Shown in pieces: positions 1-10,582 of a DNA stretch of 64,000 nucleotides. Origin of the DNA: Euryodendron excelsum (lineage: Eukaryota > Streptophyta > Magnoliopsida > Ericales > Pentaphylacaceae). The position numbers and the translations under genes were made by a program. The stretch is taken from NCBI GenBank assembly GCA_033060915.1, contig CM065389.1, positions 17,781,001-17,845,000 of the forward strand, read 5' to 3'. How positions within the stretch are numbered: position 1 is the first letter of the stretch; the number at the start of each line of letters is the position of its first letter. A model generated the notes under the pieces. The model was given only the letters and a program-made list of their open reading frames with translations, ran no database searches and was not told the DNA's origin.

Positions 1-225
1 TTTGCTTTTGGATAAAATAAAAAAAAAAAAAAAGGAGTAAACTCACATGAACATAAGGCAATTGACATAGAAAGAAGGTAATTCACATTAAAAGAATGCA
101 ACTCACATGACAATTGACATGAAAAGAAAGTAATTGGCATAGAAAGAAGACAAAAGAAGAAGTTAATAATTAAATAAAAGAATAATGAATCATTGTAAGG
201 AATAAATGGCTTAATCTTGTGAGTC

Positions 226-233
226 TATAAATA
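226..233 (+). promoter_or_regulatory. candidate TATA box (TATAAATA)
   Basis: A perfect TATAAATA is followed about 25-40 bases later by a purine-rich stretch (AAGGAAGGGTGGAGGAGG), as is common at plant transcription starts and in LTRs. No confident gene follows downstream, so the target is unknown. Confidence 0.3.
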
Positions 234-844
234 GTAACATTAAGACCAAGGAAGGGTGGAGGAGGCAAGAGACAGAAAGTTAGGGGAGAGTCTAACCTTT
301 GGCCGAAGTTTCTCTCTTGGGGGTTTATTTTTTGGGGTTTATTTCTCTTTTATTTATGTATGTTGTTTTGTATTAAATATTTTTATTTATAAAGTTTTTT
401 TTTCTTCCATGTCTAGATTTTTTAATATTAGTAGCTAGTTTTATTATTGTAACCAATTGAAAAGATCGTTTGACCGAATTGGAATGATCAATTAAGGTTT
501 GTCTTTTTATTTTGAATTCATTTGAAAACTTAGTATTTTTGCACACATTCGATATATTACATGCTTAGACACATATACGTATATTTTATGCACATAATGG
601 TTTCATATAAATTTAGACCAGATTAAGTTTAGGAGTATTGTAATTAATATAGGAGTAGTGTAAAAGTAAAGTAGATACGGGTTTACTCTATACTTTCTGG
701 AGACTTGTATATTTTATGTGGGTACTATATCCGGTATGTTTTTATGTTAAACCTCTGGTGAGAACCTAAGGCCCTTAATCTTAATTCGGAATGGATCGAG
801 TTATATTTATAAATAATTAACATTTAGTTACTTTAAAAAACTAG

Positions 845-1051
845 ACTTTTAATTGTATTTATAATACCTTTTGCCTTGACAAAGCAGTCGGTATATGCAA
901 ATCAATGGTGAGGGTTTTCGATTTTAATTTAATAAGTTTCTAAACTAAAACATTTAAAAACATGCGTCTTTAATTATGTTTGTTACACTTATATCCTGAC
1001 AAAGTATCACCAAGTATTTACGAATCGATGGTGAGAGTTTCATAATTTTAA
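845..1051. repeat. two-copy diverged direct repeat, period about 120 bases
   Basis: The segments at about 845-927 and 965-1051 align with substitutions and small gaps. Both contain CTTGACAAAG/CCTGACAAAG, then CAAATCAATGGTGAG or CGAATCGATGGTGAG, then a run ending in TTTTAAT. This is an old tandem duplication of unknown origin. Confidence 0.5.
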
Positions 1052-1180
1052 TGTCATATATTAGTGATTAATTATTGTGAATATACTCATTTGCTAATTT
1101 ATGAAATCCGGGTAGACTAAATTATTGACAGTTGATAAATCTGTATTGATCATTTCCTAGTGAGTTAAGTGATTAAATCA

Positions 1181-3657
1181 CTTGAATTTAAAAGTATTTT
1201 ATTTTATTATATTTATATTAATATCTAGTTTAGTAACCTTCATCTCAAAACTACAAAAAAAATTTAATTTTCTTTTGATTACATTTATCATCTCGTTTAT
1301 TTTAACTACTACAGTCGTTCTTTGTGATTCGTCCTCAGTCTTAGTAGACTATTTTTATTATGTACTCTTTCGTAATAAGTAGATCAAACACCCGACCCGT
1401 CATGTCAACAATGCACGGGCCCCAGCCTCAATTGCTGCTTTCACCACGGCTTTCTACGGCATTTTCTTTCTCGGAGCATCGAGTTCTAGAATCACCAACA
1501 CTAATAACAAATCTTTGCCGTCAGGAAATTGGAATGGTTTCAATCCCATGGGATGAAATCTACCAGTCTCCATGAAACCTCCCATGATTGTCGGCCTCAT
1601 ATTTTCAGAGTAATCGAAACCATTGTAGGTGCGAAGCACTTAACGGAGGAGAATAGCGGCTCAAGTTCAGTAACTATGTTTGTAGAAGGGAACGAGACAT
1701 TGCATCTGAAGGTTTGGGGCACTGATAGAGAGAGGTTGGGCATTGAGAGGTTTGTACGTAAAGAGAGGTTGGATCTGAAGGTTTGGGGAACAGAGAGGAA
1801 TGGGTTTGGTGGGAAAAAAATAGGTTTGTCCGAGGAGGAGATGTAGAGATGAGTATAGCAGATTGATGGCAGCCACCGGCCATTACCCACACCATGAGAT
1901 GAGGGAGAGGCACAAGAGAAAGAGGGAGGCAGAGGATTTGTTGTTCGTCGCTCGAACGTTTTGTATATTGGAATGGATTAAGGCCAACGAGGGTTTTAAA
2001 CAACACGGGTTGGGGTCGGGTACCCTTTTCCCCCGAATCCATCCGACCCTAATCTGACCGGGTTTGCTTATCTTTATGCCGAACACGATATCAAACCCGA
2101 TTACAGCTCTCCGAATCTAATCCTAATTAATCGGGTCGGGTCCTCAAATGTAACGGTCTTTTTGGCCATTCCTACTCACGTGCATATCAACTGAAAATTT
2201 GCCCGTTCAAATTTTGATATTCGTTATTAATTAGACAAATTGTGCATGTTTTATATAGTGAAAATTGTTCATTCAAATTATTGACGTTGGTTATCAATTG
2301 AATAAATTATGCATGTTTTATAAAATTAAAAGACAAATTTATTACAATTGTAACTAGAAGAACCAAATTAAAACAAGTAATAAATTAGGGGAACCATCAC
2401 TATAATTTGCCATAATTTAAAATTCATGCAAGATGATGCTCTAATGACCCCTGGCTACTCAGGATTAGGTTGCATTAAGGTTGAGTTTCGCTGATCAGTC
2501 ATGTACTGTAATCAAAAAGGCAAAATTTATTTTATAGTATTTATTATTCTCTATAACCTTCACCAGTGAGTAGTTTTACATTTTCATAACTACATTATTG
2601 CAGCATCTTCATCTTCTACATTACTGCAATTTTACATTTTATGGTATTAACAAAGGTGAAGGCTTAGTTGGTGTCGCTAGACAGGAATGCCATTAACCTT
2701 GTATTTGGCTCAAAAAACGAAACATTAAGAAAAGAAAAAAGTGAGAAAAAAGAGACCAAAAGTTATCTTTTATTTTGTTATCTTCTTCCTTACATTTTTC
2801 TTCACTTTTCCCTTGATAAATTCGGATTCCAAAAACAATATAAATTATTTTACTGTATTTATTGTATGATTATATGCTTCTGGTGATGTTAACGAGTTTT
2901 TGGTCCTGGGAATATAATCAGGACTGCTGCTTGCATACTAGCCTTGCCCCCCTTGGCTAGCTCAACAAACTAACAAGTCCTCAAACCATTTGAGCAAAGA
3001 AAGCTAATATAAATTGTTTGGTCTGTCCAAAAGGCATGCAAGTAATGGTTTGACCAGCTAAAACTAGCAGCACTCTCTGTTTTACTATTGATCCATCAAA
3101 ACTAATACGAAAATCATCTCTTAGTTTTGTGTTTTTTGATTGGCGAAAGAAATGGGGATTTCGTCCATCATCAGATAAAAGACCAAACAATCCAGTGAGA
3201 AGAATTTATCTCCCAGCACCATGATGGAAAATCTCGATATCATGTCCATTTCTCAATTCCACAAAATAAATTTTGAAACTTCAATGCAATAGCAAATGTA
3301 TGAGGCAAAAAGTAGATAACTGAAGTCTGAAGGAACATTGAATAACAAAAAGTTCAATATTCCCTCTAGTGATGAACAGGTGGAAATAAAATGAGAAGAC
3401 TACATTGAACCAACCAAAACAGGGGTCACCACATCCTAGCTTGTTCAAGTAAGCTTCATGGAAATCTTTAAACAGCCATGAATCTGCTCATGTAAGCTAG
3501 ATGGAAAACTACTTCAAACAGGGCTATGATCCTGTAGATGTTCAAGAACTAATTAGAATCCTCTTCCTGTCCCCTTGTGTTGAATTGCACCTCCATTCCC
3601 CCTTATTGGTTTCCTTGAAAATCATTTACTCTACAGCTTATTCCATATTTATGTAAT
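1181..3657. other. gene-poor stretch with a GC-richer island at about 1390-2160
   Basis: The segment 1390-2160 is less AT-rich than its surroundings and has open frames on both strands, but none matches a family I recognise and none begins with a supported ATG. It contains an imperfect direct repeat (about 1703-1735 and 1772-1803) around ATCTGAAGGTTTGGGG, and a GGGTCGGGTACCC-type sequence near 2010-2140 that resembles dispersed CCCGACCCG repeats of plant genomes. The rest, to 3657, is AT-rich and probably includes the 3' untranslated region of the minus-strand cyclin gene at its right end. Confidence 0.4.
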
Positions 3658-5716
3658 CTACCCTGCTCTTAACAAAAAGTGAGCAGGTTCAGATCTTGCA
3701 GCATAACCAAATTTCTCTGTGTTGTACTTGTCGTATACAGCAACGAGTCTCCCTCTTCCTGCCTTCAGATGGAAAACAACCATCAACCTCGAGCATTCCC
3801 TGTCAGATCAACGCGAAAAAACAACACGCTCATCAGTAAAAAAAAAAAAAAAAAATGGCAACTTTTTTTGTAATCTATTTGTCGTAAGCCATTGACTACT
3901 GATCAACGATATATGGCAAAACAAAAGAAGATATATACTTACAGGAGCTGTTTCTCAGTGTAGCCATAACAAAACTCCAAGGAACAACTCCACCGCCTAG
4001 ACCCAGCGAGAGTGCAGAAAGCAGTGTAGATTGCAGCAGCAGCTATCAAAGAAGGCGCGAAACTCGGCATTATATGCTCAGCCAGGCCAAGGTCAATCAT
4101 GAACAATGACAGTTTTTCAATCTGTACACTCAAAGTTGAATTCTTTCTAGCTATGTCAAAACAGACATGAAATTGCAGTTCAGTTTAATCAAATGAACCT
4201 CGATCGGCACAAACCTGAGATCAGAATAAGCAGGAACGAGGAACTTCCCAATAAAATCGTAAGGAGGGGGAATTGACAGATTAAACTGCAATGTGAAGAG
4301 CACTAATTTCTGCTGCAAGCACAAATACCCAATTGTATTAATCACTGTTGTGAAACTCTTCAGCATAGATTAAAAAGAGCCACTTAGAAAATTTTAATTT
4401 AAAAACCCACCATCTCAAGAACCTCCTCCCTACTGTTACTACGGAAGGCAAGATACGTAAGATCATCCACAGAGGGCATATTAGAACGGTCACAGAATTT
4501 GCAGGCAATGAGAAGAGATGCCACCCCTGCACACTCAAGTTTCTCCCACTCCATTGGATGGAGGGTAAAGAATCTGCCGAAAAGATTGACACTAAGATAC
4601 AACACCTCATCCACCAATCCATAGCAAGAATGTAGCTGCAAATTAGTGTAAAAATTCAAAAACAAGTGATTCGGTGCATTTACTTTTGTTGAAAGAAAAA
4701 AATGCTATTCTTCTAAAAAAAAATATTGTACAGAATCTTATACTAAAATGATGTGTAAGTATTTCTTATACATTTTTTTCTGCATGTGTAGTGTTACCCT
4801 TTGTTTAACTATTCATTAACAAGCCAGTGAAAAAATGCAGGTTGAATTACCTCAATCAGCCAGTCAACCATTGAAGCTCTCTTCTCCACATCAAAACCAG
4901 TTACGAATGTAGCATAGTTTGGCAACACAGACCCCTGGAACCGCACATAAAATTGATATAGTGTTGGAATTATTTTTAAAAAATATGAACAAAAGTATCT
5001 AAACTTCTAATGTTTCTTTAATTAAGCCCATTACACATATATTCAAGTTTGACTGTTATACATTTATTTGGCCATTTGTTTCAGGTTTCATTACTATGCA
5101 AGTCTATGCCACTATGCCTTGTTATATATATACATGTGCGCATAAACCGTATGCATTGAGAGAGATTACTTTTCTTTCTATGGTGATTCTTCATACATTC
5201 TTCTTTCCTATATATTCTATATATATTTTTTTTTTTTTGATAATCAGGACAATTCAACTCTACCGGAAGACATAAGATTCGAGAAGAATGGTTGTAAACT
5301 CTTGGGTTGAATCTTGGAGTTTCACGTGTCTATTACCTTCACATATGCATAATAGCTTTACAATAGCGATTACGAGCCTTTCTATTTAACCATATTTTTC
5401 CGTCTCTCATTTTCTGAACAATTATATTTTTCTTACATGTTTTAATATTAGAAAGGATGATTTTTACCATTGTGAAACTGTAATATTTTCTCTAACACTT
5501 AGTACATCAAAAAGAGCACAAAAACAATAAAAGACTAACGGGGTTTTAAGGTTTTTAGTAGACAATTACCTGTGTTTGCCTGTGATAGGCGTAGATATCA
5601 TCACCCATATATTCGAAACATTCAGGCGATTGGTCAACCCTACAACCAGCCGAGTCTTTATCAACCAGAAACGCCTCTTGAAGTTGTTGCACCACCAGAG
5701 ATAAGGATGAATCCAT
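3658..5716 (-). CDS. B2-type (mitotic-like) cyclin, short N-terminus, 6 exons, 293 residues
   Basis: Coding exons on the minus strand are 5570-5716, 4851-4934, 4411-4635, 4215-4312, 3943-4128 and 3658-3799. All borders are GT/AG and phases agree, giving 294 codons including TAG. The N-lobe box carries MVDWLIE, LYLSVNLFGRFF and LLIACKF; the C-lobe has PSLIAAAAIYTAFCTL and ends with ECSRLMVVFH, YDKYNTEKFGYAA and SEPAHFLL. That tail is characteristic of plant CYCB2 cyclins, which bind a CDK in G2/M. The family is usually above 400 residues with an N-terminal destruction box (RxxL); here only 49 residues are encoded by exon 1 and no RxxL is present. The ATG at 5716 has a good AAAAATGGA context. 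The in-frame codon 33 bases upstream is GTG, not a start. A further 5' exon cannot be excluded. The fold call is firm; the B2 assignment rests on the C-terminus. Confidence 0.85.
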
Positions 5717-7065
5717 TTTTGGTTTGTTTGTGGTGCTTTTGACCTTCACCGATCACTCTATAACGTGGTCCGGTTAAATAACGCGGCCGTCTTTCTGTTT
5801 TTTGGCAACATTCCTATTTCTTGTAGAGTTTAATTTTCATCCAACAAGAAACTCTCTATCCATGGCGTAACTTACATAAATAGGGAATCAAAATGTGCCA
5901 CATCATCATGGAATGTAACAAAAAATTTAGTTATAGGAAAATAGTATTCTTAAAAAAAAATTATAGGTGTTCTCTTTTGAAGTAAAATACTCTCATTTGA
6001 CACATATCATTTACCCTTAGTTATAACATGGAAAGGTAATGCTATACTACCGAAAAATTTTATAAATAATTTTTATATAGAATAATGTAGTTGAATGAGA
6101 GTCATTCACTTTAAAACTATCATAATAACTTTTAATTACAAAAATAAAACTATCACATTATTCTGGTTAGATTTTTTACATAAGTGTTTTTGAAAGAATA
6201 GCATTTTTCGATATGAAAAGTAGGGTTTTGATACTCTCCATCTTAAGATTGAAATGAAAATCTCTCCTATCAATTAATGGATCAGACAATGGCATATTAA
6301 ATGTCTTACCAAAACTATATTATTCTATGTTAAAATTTATTTCCTAGTATATTACCAAAACAAACTCATTTAATTTTAAGAAAATCTTAAGTCCAAGTTA
6401 GCCTCATCTAATTCTTTCATTTTTAGTTTAAATGGTGTGTCAACTTCTCAAGTAATGAAATGAAGATCTCTATTTTAACCATGAAATGAAAGAATCTATA
6501 TAGTGGAAGATAATACTCATGACGATGTTTTGCATTTTGGTGTATGCTTGTGTAAATAAATTTTATATTAACAATGGATCAAAATTAAACTTTCTTCAAT
6601 TTTGAAATATTGGATATGTGACCAATTTTGCTTTTTAACTCACAAAATAGTTCGCAGTTTCTTAAAATTTCATAAAGCAAAGCTCATAATTTCCTACGGA
6701 AGGCCAATTTCAGAAAATTTTGGAAATTACTGTTATGGGGTCCTTATTGGGAAACCATAAAAAACAAAAAAAAACCCAAAAACCTACAAAATATAGAGAA
6801 CATGAAATGGATACCATGTCATTAGCCACATTGGACTTCACGTGTTCATTAACGGTTTCAAAATGTTTCTATTTTCTCGTGAAAACAGTTTTTGAAAACT
6901 TAGCAAATAACCTTCTTTTTTTTTTCCCCTAAAGTACTTGTTTTTGAAAAAAAAAAAAAAAAACCAAAAACTAGTTACCAGACATGGCCCATGATTTTCA
7001 GAAACCAAAACTAATAGGAACGAAGACCACAACCAAACGTGGTTAGGTTAGGTTAGATTAGGAAA
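5717..7065. other. intergenic DNA upstream of the cyclin
   Basis: This is AT-rich and contains no supported exon. The first 120 bases upstream of the cyclin ATG (minus strand) are the only GC-richer part (ACGGCCGCG, AACCGGACCACG) and would hold the promoter; no clear TATA or canonical MSA element is visible. Poly-T/poly-A runs at about 6917-6963 adjoin the 5' side of the LINE. Confidence 0.4.
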
Positions 7066-7108
7066 ATGAGAGGAAAATATGTATGTATTTGTCGAAACAT
7101 GAAGTTTT

Positions 7109-7603
7109 GATGGATTACCCATAAATAAAATAGACCAAAATGAAGAGATTAACAAGACGCTCATCACATTAATTCCTAAAGTGGACCACCCTGTCAAGAT
7201 TGAACAATTTCGGCCAATTAGTCTGTGCGGTGTGGTTTTATGGATTATCTCCAAAGTTCTGGTGCAACATCTCCGACCTTTTCTTAATAGACTGGTCAGC
7301 CCAAACCAATCTAGCTTTATCCCTGGCAGACAAGCAGTGGACAATATTATCATAGTACAAGAAATTTTACATTCAATGAGAAGGATGCGTGGTAACAAGG
7401 GAGGCATGGCTGTGAAAGTTGATCTGGCAAAAGCATATGATCGGGTTGACTGGTCATTCCTGAAGATTGTCCTAGAGGGACTTGGACTGCCCTTAAACTG
7501 GATTTCTCTTATAATGGACTGTGTAACCTCAACAAAGCTGGCTGTTGTCTGGAATGGAGAGCGTACAAGTTCTTTCAAGTCCGGTAAGCTTGCGCCAAGG
7601 TGA
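7109..7603 (+). pseudogene. LINE reverse transcriptase, N-terminal half
   Basis: The frame carries TLITLIPK, FRPISLC, FIPGRQAVDNI and VKVDLAKAYDRVDW, which are the fingers and palm-A motifs of LINE reverse transcriptase; the aspartate of palm A is present. Near 7580-7600 the frame shifts: the conserved RQGDPLFPY continues in another frame and the first frame hits a stop at 7601-7603. A copy of this kind cannot make an intact enzyme. Confidence 0.85.
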
Positions 7604-7736
7604 CCCTCTTTTCCCGTACCGCTTTGTGTTTTGCATGGAAGTGCTTGGGAGGTGTATTATGAACAAAGTGGGTAATGGGAGTTGGAAGCCCTTGAAGATG
7701 ACGTGAGGAGGCCCCCCAATTTCTCATTTATTTTTT

Positions 7737-8509
7737 GCAGACGACGTGGTGTTATTTGGGGAAGCAACTGAGCAACAAGCTAGTTTAATGGCTGAGGTGC
7801 TAGAGGAATTTTGTGGCATGGCTGGATAGAGGGTAAGCATTGAAAAATCTAAGTTATTTATAACATTGAATATCACAAAGGGGCAACCCAGAGCCCTTAG
7901 TTTTAAGGGTGGCATTCCCCTCACGACGGATTTAGGCAAGTACTTGGGTACTCCTCTAATCCATGGTAGAGTCACGAAGGAAACCTACAGATATGTTCTT
8001 GAAAGGGTCCAATGTCGTCTAGCAGGTTGGAAGGCTAGTTTGTTTTCCTTAGTTGGGAGGGCTACTTTAATTCAGTCAGTGATGTCAACTATACCCACCT
8101 CTGTTATGCAAACAACCCGTATTCCCAAGTCAATTTGTGGAGCTATTAATCAGGCTAACAAACAGTTTTTATGGGGAGAAACTGGTGATAGGAAAAAGAT
8201 TCATCTCATTGCTTGGGATGCTGTGTGCAAATCTAAGGAAGATGGGGGTATTGGCCTTAGGAAAATGAATGATATGAATGAAGCTATATTGGTGAAAACT
8301 TGTTGGAGGATGGGCCAAGAAAAGGAAGCGTTGTGGTCCAGGGCTCTGCATAGTAAGTATCTACGGACTGAGGAGCCAATATGGGATTCAAAAGTTACAA
8401 ATTCATCATACATTTGGTGTAGTATTCGCAGGGGTTTTACTCTAATCAAGGAAGGAATGCAGTGGAGAGTTGGCAATGATGATATAATTAAGTTTTGGTT
8501 AGATCAGTG
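7737..8509 (+). pseudogene. LINE reverse transcriptase, palm C and thumb region
   Basis: It starts with FADDVVLFG, the catalytic FADD box. An in-frame TAG follows about 30 codons later (near 7828), then KYLGTPLIHGR, GWKASLFSLVGRATL, NQANKQFLWG and a W/K-rich tail up to a TGA at 8508-8510. The block corresponds to the thumb and connection region common to plant LINE polyproteins. It is the continuation of the upstream RT segment in a shifted frame. Confidence 0.8.
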
Positions 8510-8519
8510 ATTGCTTGAT

Positions 8520-9010
8520 AAACCTTTGCAGGAGGTGGCTCTTGGCACCATTCCCGAGCAAGAGATGAGGAAGACTACGAGGCAATACTAGTTAGAATCA
8601 TAAGATTGGGACTGGAATTTCCTTTGGCAGGTCCTTCCGGTACCAATCCAACACCAACTTAGCGGTATCTTCTTGATTGATCAAGAAGGGAATCCAGACA
8701 GAAAATTTTGGAGGTTTTCAACTAATGGTAAGGTGAATGTTAAAGATGCTTATTCTGAATTGGCAAAGGCCCAACTGGTCCCTATAAAAAGGAGAAGATG
8801 GAATTAGATATGGAAGTCTAAGGGCCTCCCAAGGTGGAAATATTTGATGTAGTTGGTGTAGAATGATAGACTGCTTGCAAATAATCTCAAACCCCAAAGA
8901 CATATAGTAAATGACCCATCCTACCCTCTTTGTAGTTATAAAAGGGGAACCGCTTTGCATGCTATTAGAGATTGCTCTCTCCCTCGGAGTATTTGGAAGA
9001 TGATGATTTG
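8520..9010 (+). pseudogene. LINE zf-RVT (RT-associated zinc-finger) region, heavily broken
   Basis: Fragments in changing frames show CSYKRGTALHAIRDCSLPRS near 8925-9000, the C...H..RDC signature of the zinc-binding region between RT and RNase H in plant LINEs. Several stops separate the pieces. The second half of the metal site is degenerate. Confidence 0.6.
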
Positions 9011-9289
9011 CTCTGAGAAATATTCTCTCTTCTTCTCTTTACCATTGCAAGCATGGGTAGATCAAAACATGCGAGGTTTCTCAAGTGGTGTTAGATATGA
9101 TGGTGAGTGGGCGATTTTTTTTTTTTATGGGTGCTATAGCTTTGTTCTGGTTGTGGAGAAACAAAAGCTATCATGATGTTACATTTCAGATCCCGAAGGA
9201 GCCGTTGAAAAGTATTCACCGAGCAGTTAGAGAGGTGGAATTTATGCAAGGTAATGTTTCAGTCTCCTTAAACTATGGTACTAGTAGTC

Positions 9290-9714
9290 GATGGTGCCCC
9301 CCTTCAGGCAATGTTGTGAAAGTGAACACAGATGCTTCAGTTATTGAACTGACTAGGGATGGGCAAAATCATGGCAGCTTGGACAGAGAGACAAGGGGTA
9401 TTGGTGGTCTGATAAGAGATTGTGATGGATTTTGGGTGGTTGATTTTTGTCAAAATATTGGTAGTACCTATGTCATTGCAGTTGAACTGCGAGCCATTTG
9501 AAAAGGCTTTGAGGTGACCTGTGTGCAAGGCTATAGACAAGCAATGGTGGAGACAGATTGCCAAGCGGCTGTTGATGCTATTTCTACACTCACCATAAGT
9601 CACCCTTGTTATAATTTGCTACTCCGAATTAGAAGCTTGTTAAGTCAAGTCTGGGTCTGTTCTGTACAACATGTCATGAGTGGCGCGAATGCTTGCACAG
9701 ATAATTTGGCATAA
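9290..9714 (+). pseudogene. LINE C-terminal RNase H-like domain
   Basis: VKVNTDAS with GIGGLIRDCDGFW gives the first catalytic aspartate strand. AVELRAI follows, then a stop at 9499-9501 and, in another frame, VETDCQAAVDAI (second aspartate region) and HVMSGANACTDNLA (the final helix, usually HVxREANxxAD). This is the RVT_3 type RNase H of plant LINEs, broken by the stop and frame change. Confidence 0.8.
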
Positions 9715-9873
9715 GGTATTGAAGGCCTCTGTGGATTTTCAAATTCTGCCTTACCCCCCAACAGTGTTCAGCACCTGCTTGCTGTTGATATCCCAAATTG
9801 GAGTCTTTGCCAGGCTAGAGTCGGCTAATGGTTCTTTGCCGTTATGCCCCCTTTTGTACCAAAAAAAAAAAAA

Positions 9874-9975
9874 GACTAAATATAAGTAACTTTATTTCCC
9901 TTGATAAATTGAACATCCAAACATAACTACATGCTTTTGTATTGATAAAAAAACAATTACAATCTTATTTCATGA
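9874..9975. other. short spacer between LINE tail and minus-strand exons
   Basis: About 100 bases of AT-rich DNA follow the LINE poly-A. Nothing specific is seen. Confidence 0.4.
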
Positions 9976-10359
9976 TCACATAGAAGCCAAGTTAGTAACT
10001 TCCACGTAACTGCTAATGTCACATAGCTTCCTACTTTGAACTTTTATAAAATTTTCCAATGAGCTAATGACCGAACTCCATAATTCTGAGTGCACATTTG
10101 GAATGATTGAGTCTCGCAATGAAATGATTTCTTGTTCCTGTGATAGGCAAAAGAGAAAGCAATTGTGAAAGAATCGACAAGACTTGAAGGAGTAATAGTT
10201 ATAGGCTCTGCAACAGATCATATAACAGTTATGTCCATCCAACCAAACATACCATAACAGTGAAGTGCTCTGAAATAATTTGCAGACACTCAAAAGACTC
10301 TGAATGCAAAGGACAAGCAAGCACATTTACACATCTGCACCAATTTCCATTTGGGAAGT
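9976..10359 (-). CDS. two linked exons of an unrecognised protein (3' end)
   Basis: Minus-strand exon 10253-10359 (acceptor TTGCAG, donor ATG|GTATGT) joins in frame to exon 9976-10137 (acceptor TATCACAG), which ends in TGA. Together they would encode about 88 residues, including ESFECLQIISEHFTVM and LWSSVISSLENFIKVQSR, a charged helical-looking stretch. I do not recognise the family. The next exon on the same strand is the final coding exon of the KRTCAP2 gene at 10583-10676, whose stop precedes them, so these exons may be alternative 3' exons, an untranslated region, or the remnant of a separate gene cut off by the LINE. The splice borders are convincing; the coding status is not. Confidence 0.35.
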
Positions 10360-10582
10360 CTGCAATCGAAAACTTCTGGATGGATTTTCCAACTAAATAC
10401 TAAATTTTTCACGGAAAAATTGTTGTCAATGATAAGGTCTAAAGTCTAGATTTGGATGTTCTCATTCTTCATTATCTAATTCAACTCATATTAGTTAAAT
10501 GTTTTTAAGGTACAAATTCAAATTCATTCAAATCCAGAGAAATGTAACTAAACCTCCAAAAGAGCAAAATGTTCCTCAGTAG

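Larger units (their letters stand above)
1..1180. other. AT-rich left edge, no gene recognised
   Basis: No protein-coding exon can be supported here. The stretch is AT-rich, starts with an A-run and short purine-rich direct repeats (AATTGACATRRAAAGAA-like, about 60-140), and holds a TATA box followed by a purine-rich leader. This arrangement would fit the U3/R part of an LTR or an unrecognised promoter, but no second LTR, primer-binding site or coding domain is visible. Confidence 0.4.
7066..9873 (+). mobile_element. 5'-truncated LINE (non-LTR retrotransposon), decayed, with poly-A tail
   Basis: In order on the plus strand the segment encodes reverse transcriptase, an RT-associated zinc-finger region and a C-terminal RNase H, and ends in an A-run (about 9860-9873). 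That is the order of plant L1-type LINEs. ORF1 and the endonuclease are missing, as expected for 5' truncation. Several stops and at least one frameshift break the reading frame. The 5' edge is approximate and no flanking target duplication was identified. Confidence 0.85.

Noticed and set aside
5717..5749. Upstream extension of the cyclin reading frame by 11 codons
   Set aside because: The first codon is GTG, not ATG; plant translation would begin at the ATG at 5716, which has a good context.
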